DNA of 36,363 nt from an uncultured Oscillospiraceae bacterium (GTDB taxonomy: Bacteria > Bacillota_A > Clostridia > Oscillospirales > Oscillospiraceae): contig CAAEOU010000233.1 of NCBI GenBank assembly GCA_900757695.1, forward strand, positions 1 to 36,363, written 5' to 3'. The notes beneath the pieces were generated by a model that saw only the letters and a program-made list of their open reading frames with translations, was not told where the DNA came from and ran no database searches. Positions 34,695 through 36,363 of the stretch are shown one piece after another. The position numbers were made by a program, and so were the translations under genes. The first letter of the stretch is position 1. Every line of letters begins with the position of its first letter.

Positions 34695-36363
34695 TTAGCG
34701 CTCGCCAGCCTGATACTCATCGTAAGCGTTCTGATAAACGGCGATGATCTCGGGCAGACCCATGGAGTTGCAGGTGTCAACGAACTCGTTCCAGGTGTCG
34801 TCGTTGAGCTCAACGGAGCCGTCCAGGAACTTCAGGCACTGCTCAGCAGCGTAGGTCAGGAGGTCGGACTCGTAGTTGGCGATCTCCAGGGTCTCGTCGG
34901 TGGTGAAGGTGTTCTTTACAGCAGAGGGGTAGTTGCGGTCGTCGGTGGAACCGTCGATGGTCCACAGATCAACTGCATCCAGACCGGTCTGGGGGAAGGT
35001 AGCCAGCAGCATGTCGTTGTCCACATAGAAGGAAGCAAAGCGGATCATGGTGAACAGCTGCTGTGCCATCTCGGCGTTGGGAGCGTTACGGCCAGTTACG
35101 GTTACGGGCTGATCCCAGTCAAATACGGGGGTGTCGCCGTCCATATGGTAGCTTTCGCCCTCGGTGCCGTAGTTGCCAAGATAGTAGCCGTCAGTGGTCC
35201 AGAAGTAGTTCTCCCACTGGCAAACCAGCTCGGGGTTCTTGCAGTTGGAGGACAGGGAGAAGCCGGCATTGGTAGCAACCAGAGCAGCCTCGTCATTCCA
35301 CACATACTGAGCGGAGGGATCCTGTGCAACACGGGGGATTGCGGTGATTTCCAGATCGGGATAATCAGCGCCATAGCTGTCGATGATTTCGGTAATCTTA
35401 TCGGCATTGGACACCCATACGCCGATGGCGCCGGAAGCCTGCAGACTATTGGTAACGCCGCGGTCAGTGTCCAGAGACATAAAGTCCTTCGCCATGATGC
35501 CCTCGTCCATCATCTGGAGTACCCATTCCAGATACTCACGATAGCCATCGGTGGTCCAGCCGGACATAACCTCATCGCCCTTGCGGAAGATTGCGGAGGT
35601 AACAGAGGTCATGAAGCCGTCGCCCTTCAGAACGGGCAGCTCGGTGTCAAATGCAGCCTCAATGCCCACGGTGCCGCCATACATGTAGACGGTGTTGGAG
35701 CAGTTATAGGCGTCATGAATGGTGCGCAGATAATCGGTGAACTCGTCCAGACCGATCACATCGCCGGAGAATTCAACGCCCTGAGCCTTGATCCAGTCTG
35801 CACGGGAGACAAGGCCGTTGCCGGAGTAGGTGCCGTCCTTGATCTGATAGAAGGCAAGGGTCATATCCTCGGTGAGGGTAGCCTTTACGGTCTTCTCGTC
35901 CAGGCAGTCACGAACCGCCAGGTAGTTGGGCATGTTGTCGTCCATGTAGTCGTTGATGTCAACAATTACGCCGTCCTCGTAGGCCTTTGCCAGACCGCCG
36001 GTGTAGTACTCCATAACGGGCAGCAGGTCGGGATAGTCGCCGCCGGCAACCATTACGTTAAAGAGCTCGCTGGCAGACTGAGCGCTGACCTCAGTGAACT
36101 CCAGCTTTACGCCGGTAGCTGCTTCGGCAGTTTTCAGTGCATTGAAGCTGTAGTTGGAATCCATGAAGTCCTGATAGCCGGGGATGTAGTACCACATGGA
36201 GATGGTGTTGTCACCCTCCAGAGGATAGGAGATATAATCCTCAGCCATTGCCTCGAAGGGATCTCCAACAGTTTCAGCTACGGTGCCGCCCATATCGTCG
36301 GCAGAGCCTTCCTCAGCAGAACCAGCGGGAGCAGCAGCAGTCGCAGGTGCCTCAGAAGGAGCA
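34695..36363 (-). CDS. ABC transporter extracellular solute-binding protein, 5' end outside window
   Basis: At least 555 residues; the frame is open to the window edge with no stop, so the signal peptide and probable lipobox Cys are outside. The first visible residues are an Ala/Pro/Ser/Glu-rich linker (APSEAPATAAAPAGSAEEGS), typical just after a lipoprotein Cys. The mature domain starts near NTISMWYYIPGY and has the family-1 solute-binding pattern (VAGGDYPDLLPVMEYY, DGVIVDINDYMDDNMPNY, GNGLVSRADWIKAQG, MDEGIMAKDF). It resembles LplA-type carbohydrate-binding proteins of Clostridia; the actual ligand cannot be read. Permease genes are not visible and, because the gene ends at a strong terminator, would have to lie upstream outside the window. 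An ATG at 36293 is internal. Confidence 0.9.
   Translation of the reverse strand, partial: APSEAPATAAAPAGSAEEGSADDMGGTVAETVGDPFEAMAEDYISYPLEGDNTISMWYYIPGYQDFMDSNYSFNALKTAEAATGVKLEFTEVSAQSASELFNVMVAGGDYPDLLPVMEYYTGGLAKAYEDGVIVDINDYMDDNMPNYLAVRDCLDEKTVKATLTEDMTLAFYQIKDGTYSGNGLVSRADWIKAQGVEFSGDVIGLDEFTDYLRTIHDAYNCSNTVYMYGGTVGIEAAFDTELPVLKGDGFMTSVTSAIFRKGDEVMSGWTTDGYREYLEWVLQMMDEGIMAKDFMSLDTDRGVTNSLQASGAIGVWVSNADKITEIIDSYGADYPDLEITAIPRVAQDPSAQYVWNDEAALVATNAGFSLSSNCKNPELVCQWENYFWTTDGYYLGNYGTEGESYHMDGDTPVFDWDQPVTVTGRNAPNAEMAQQLFTMIRFASFYVDNDMLLATFPQTGLDAVDLWTIDGSTDDRNYPSAVKNTFTTDETLEIANYESDLLTYAAEQCLKFLDGSVELNDDTWNEFVDTCNSMGLPEIIAVYQNAYDEYQAGER

Overview
The window reads as chromosome of a moderately GC-rich, spore-forming Firmicute of the Clostridia, most likely Oscillospiraceae or a near relative. 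Supporting signs are SpoIIP, a HrcA/CIRCE heat-shock operon, a T-box in front of thrS, a type III glutamine synthetase, AGGAGG-type ribosome sites and sigma-A promoters. Placement below order level is inference. Most genes are housekeeping. No phage, transposon, CRISPR array, rRNA or tRNA was seen.

Layout. 1-5752: end of a membrane protein, a MarR regulator with its own promoter, a converging 3-hydroxyacyl-CoA dehydrogenase, a soluble FAD oxidoreductase with a Gly/Pro-rich insert, divergent spoIIP, and a small membrane protein. 5858-9640: cardiolipin synthase converging on a VanW-family surface protein. 9675-16166 (minus strand): glmU-like, prs, pth, mfd, a classic Firmicutes order. 16266-21166 (minus strand): hrcA-grpE-dnaK-dnaJ behind a perfect CIRCE. 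21278-22935: a sigma factor translationally coupled to a membrane-anchored presumptive anti-sigma. 22959-26239 (minus strand): thioredoxin reductase and glnN, the latter with a leader terminator. 26438-30170: a lipoprotein, a LytTR-PAS regulator and a large surface protein. 30192-32311: T-box and thrS. 32333-36363 (minus strand): a membrane protein, NADP isocitrate dehydrogenase, and an extracellular solute-binding protein cut by the window end.

Most worth a second look: (1) the glmU gene keeps every acetyltransferase active-site residue at a constant offset from E. coli GlmU, but its uridylyltransferase domain is shortened and lacks the nucleotide-binding signature; (2) the glnN leader holds a terminator that competes with a small hexaloop stem-loop resembling half of an ANTAR antiterminator; (3) a DnaA-box cluster lies between icd and a membrane-protein gene, far from any visible origin gene; (4) ThrS lacks its N-terminal TGS domain; (5) one regulator carries LytTR at the N-terminus and a PAS-like fold at the C-terminus. 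I found no multi-gene system that I would call new; the unusual points lie in single proteins and leaders.
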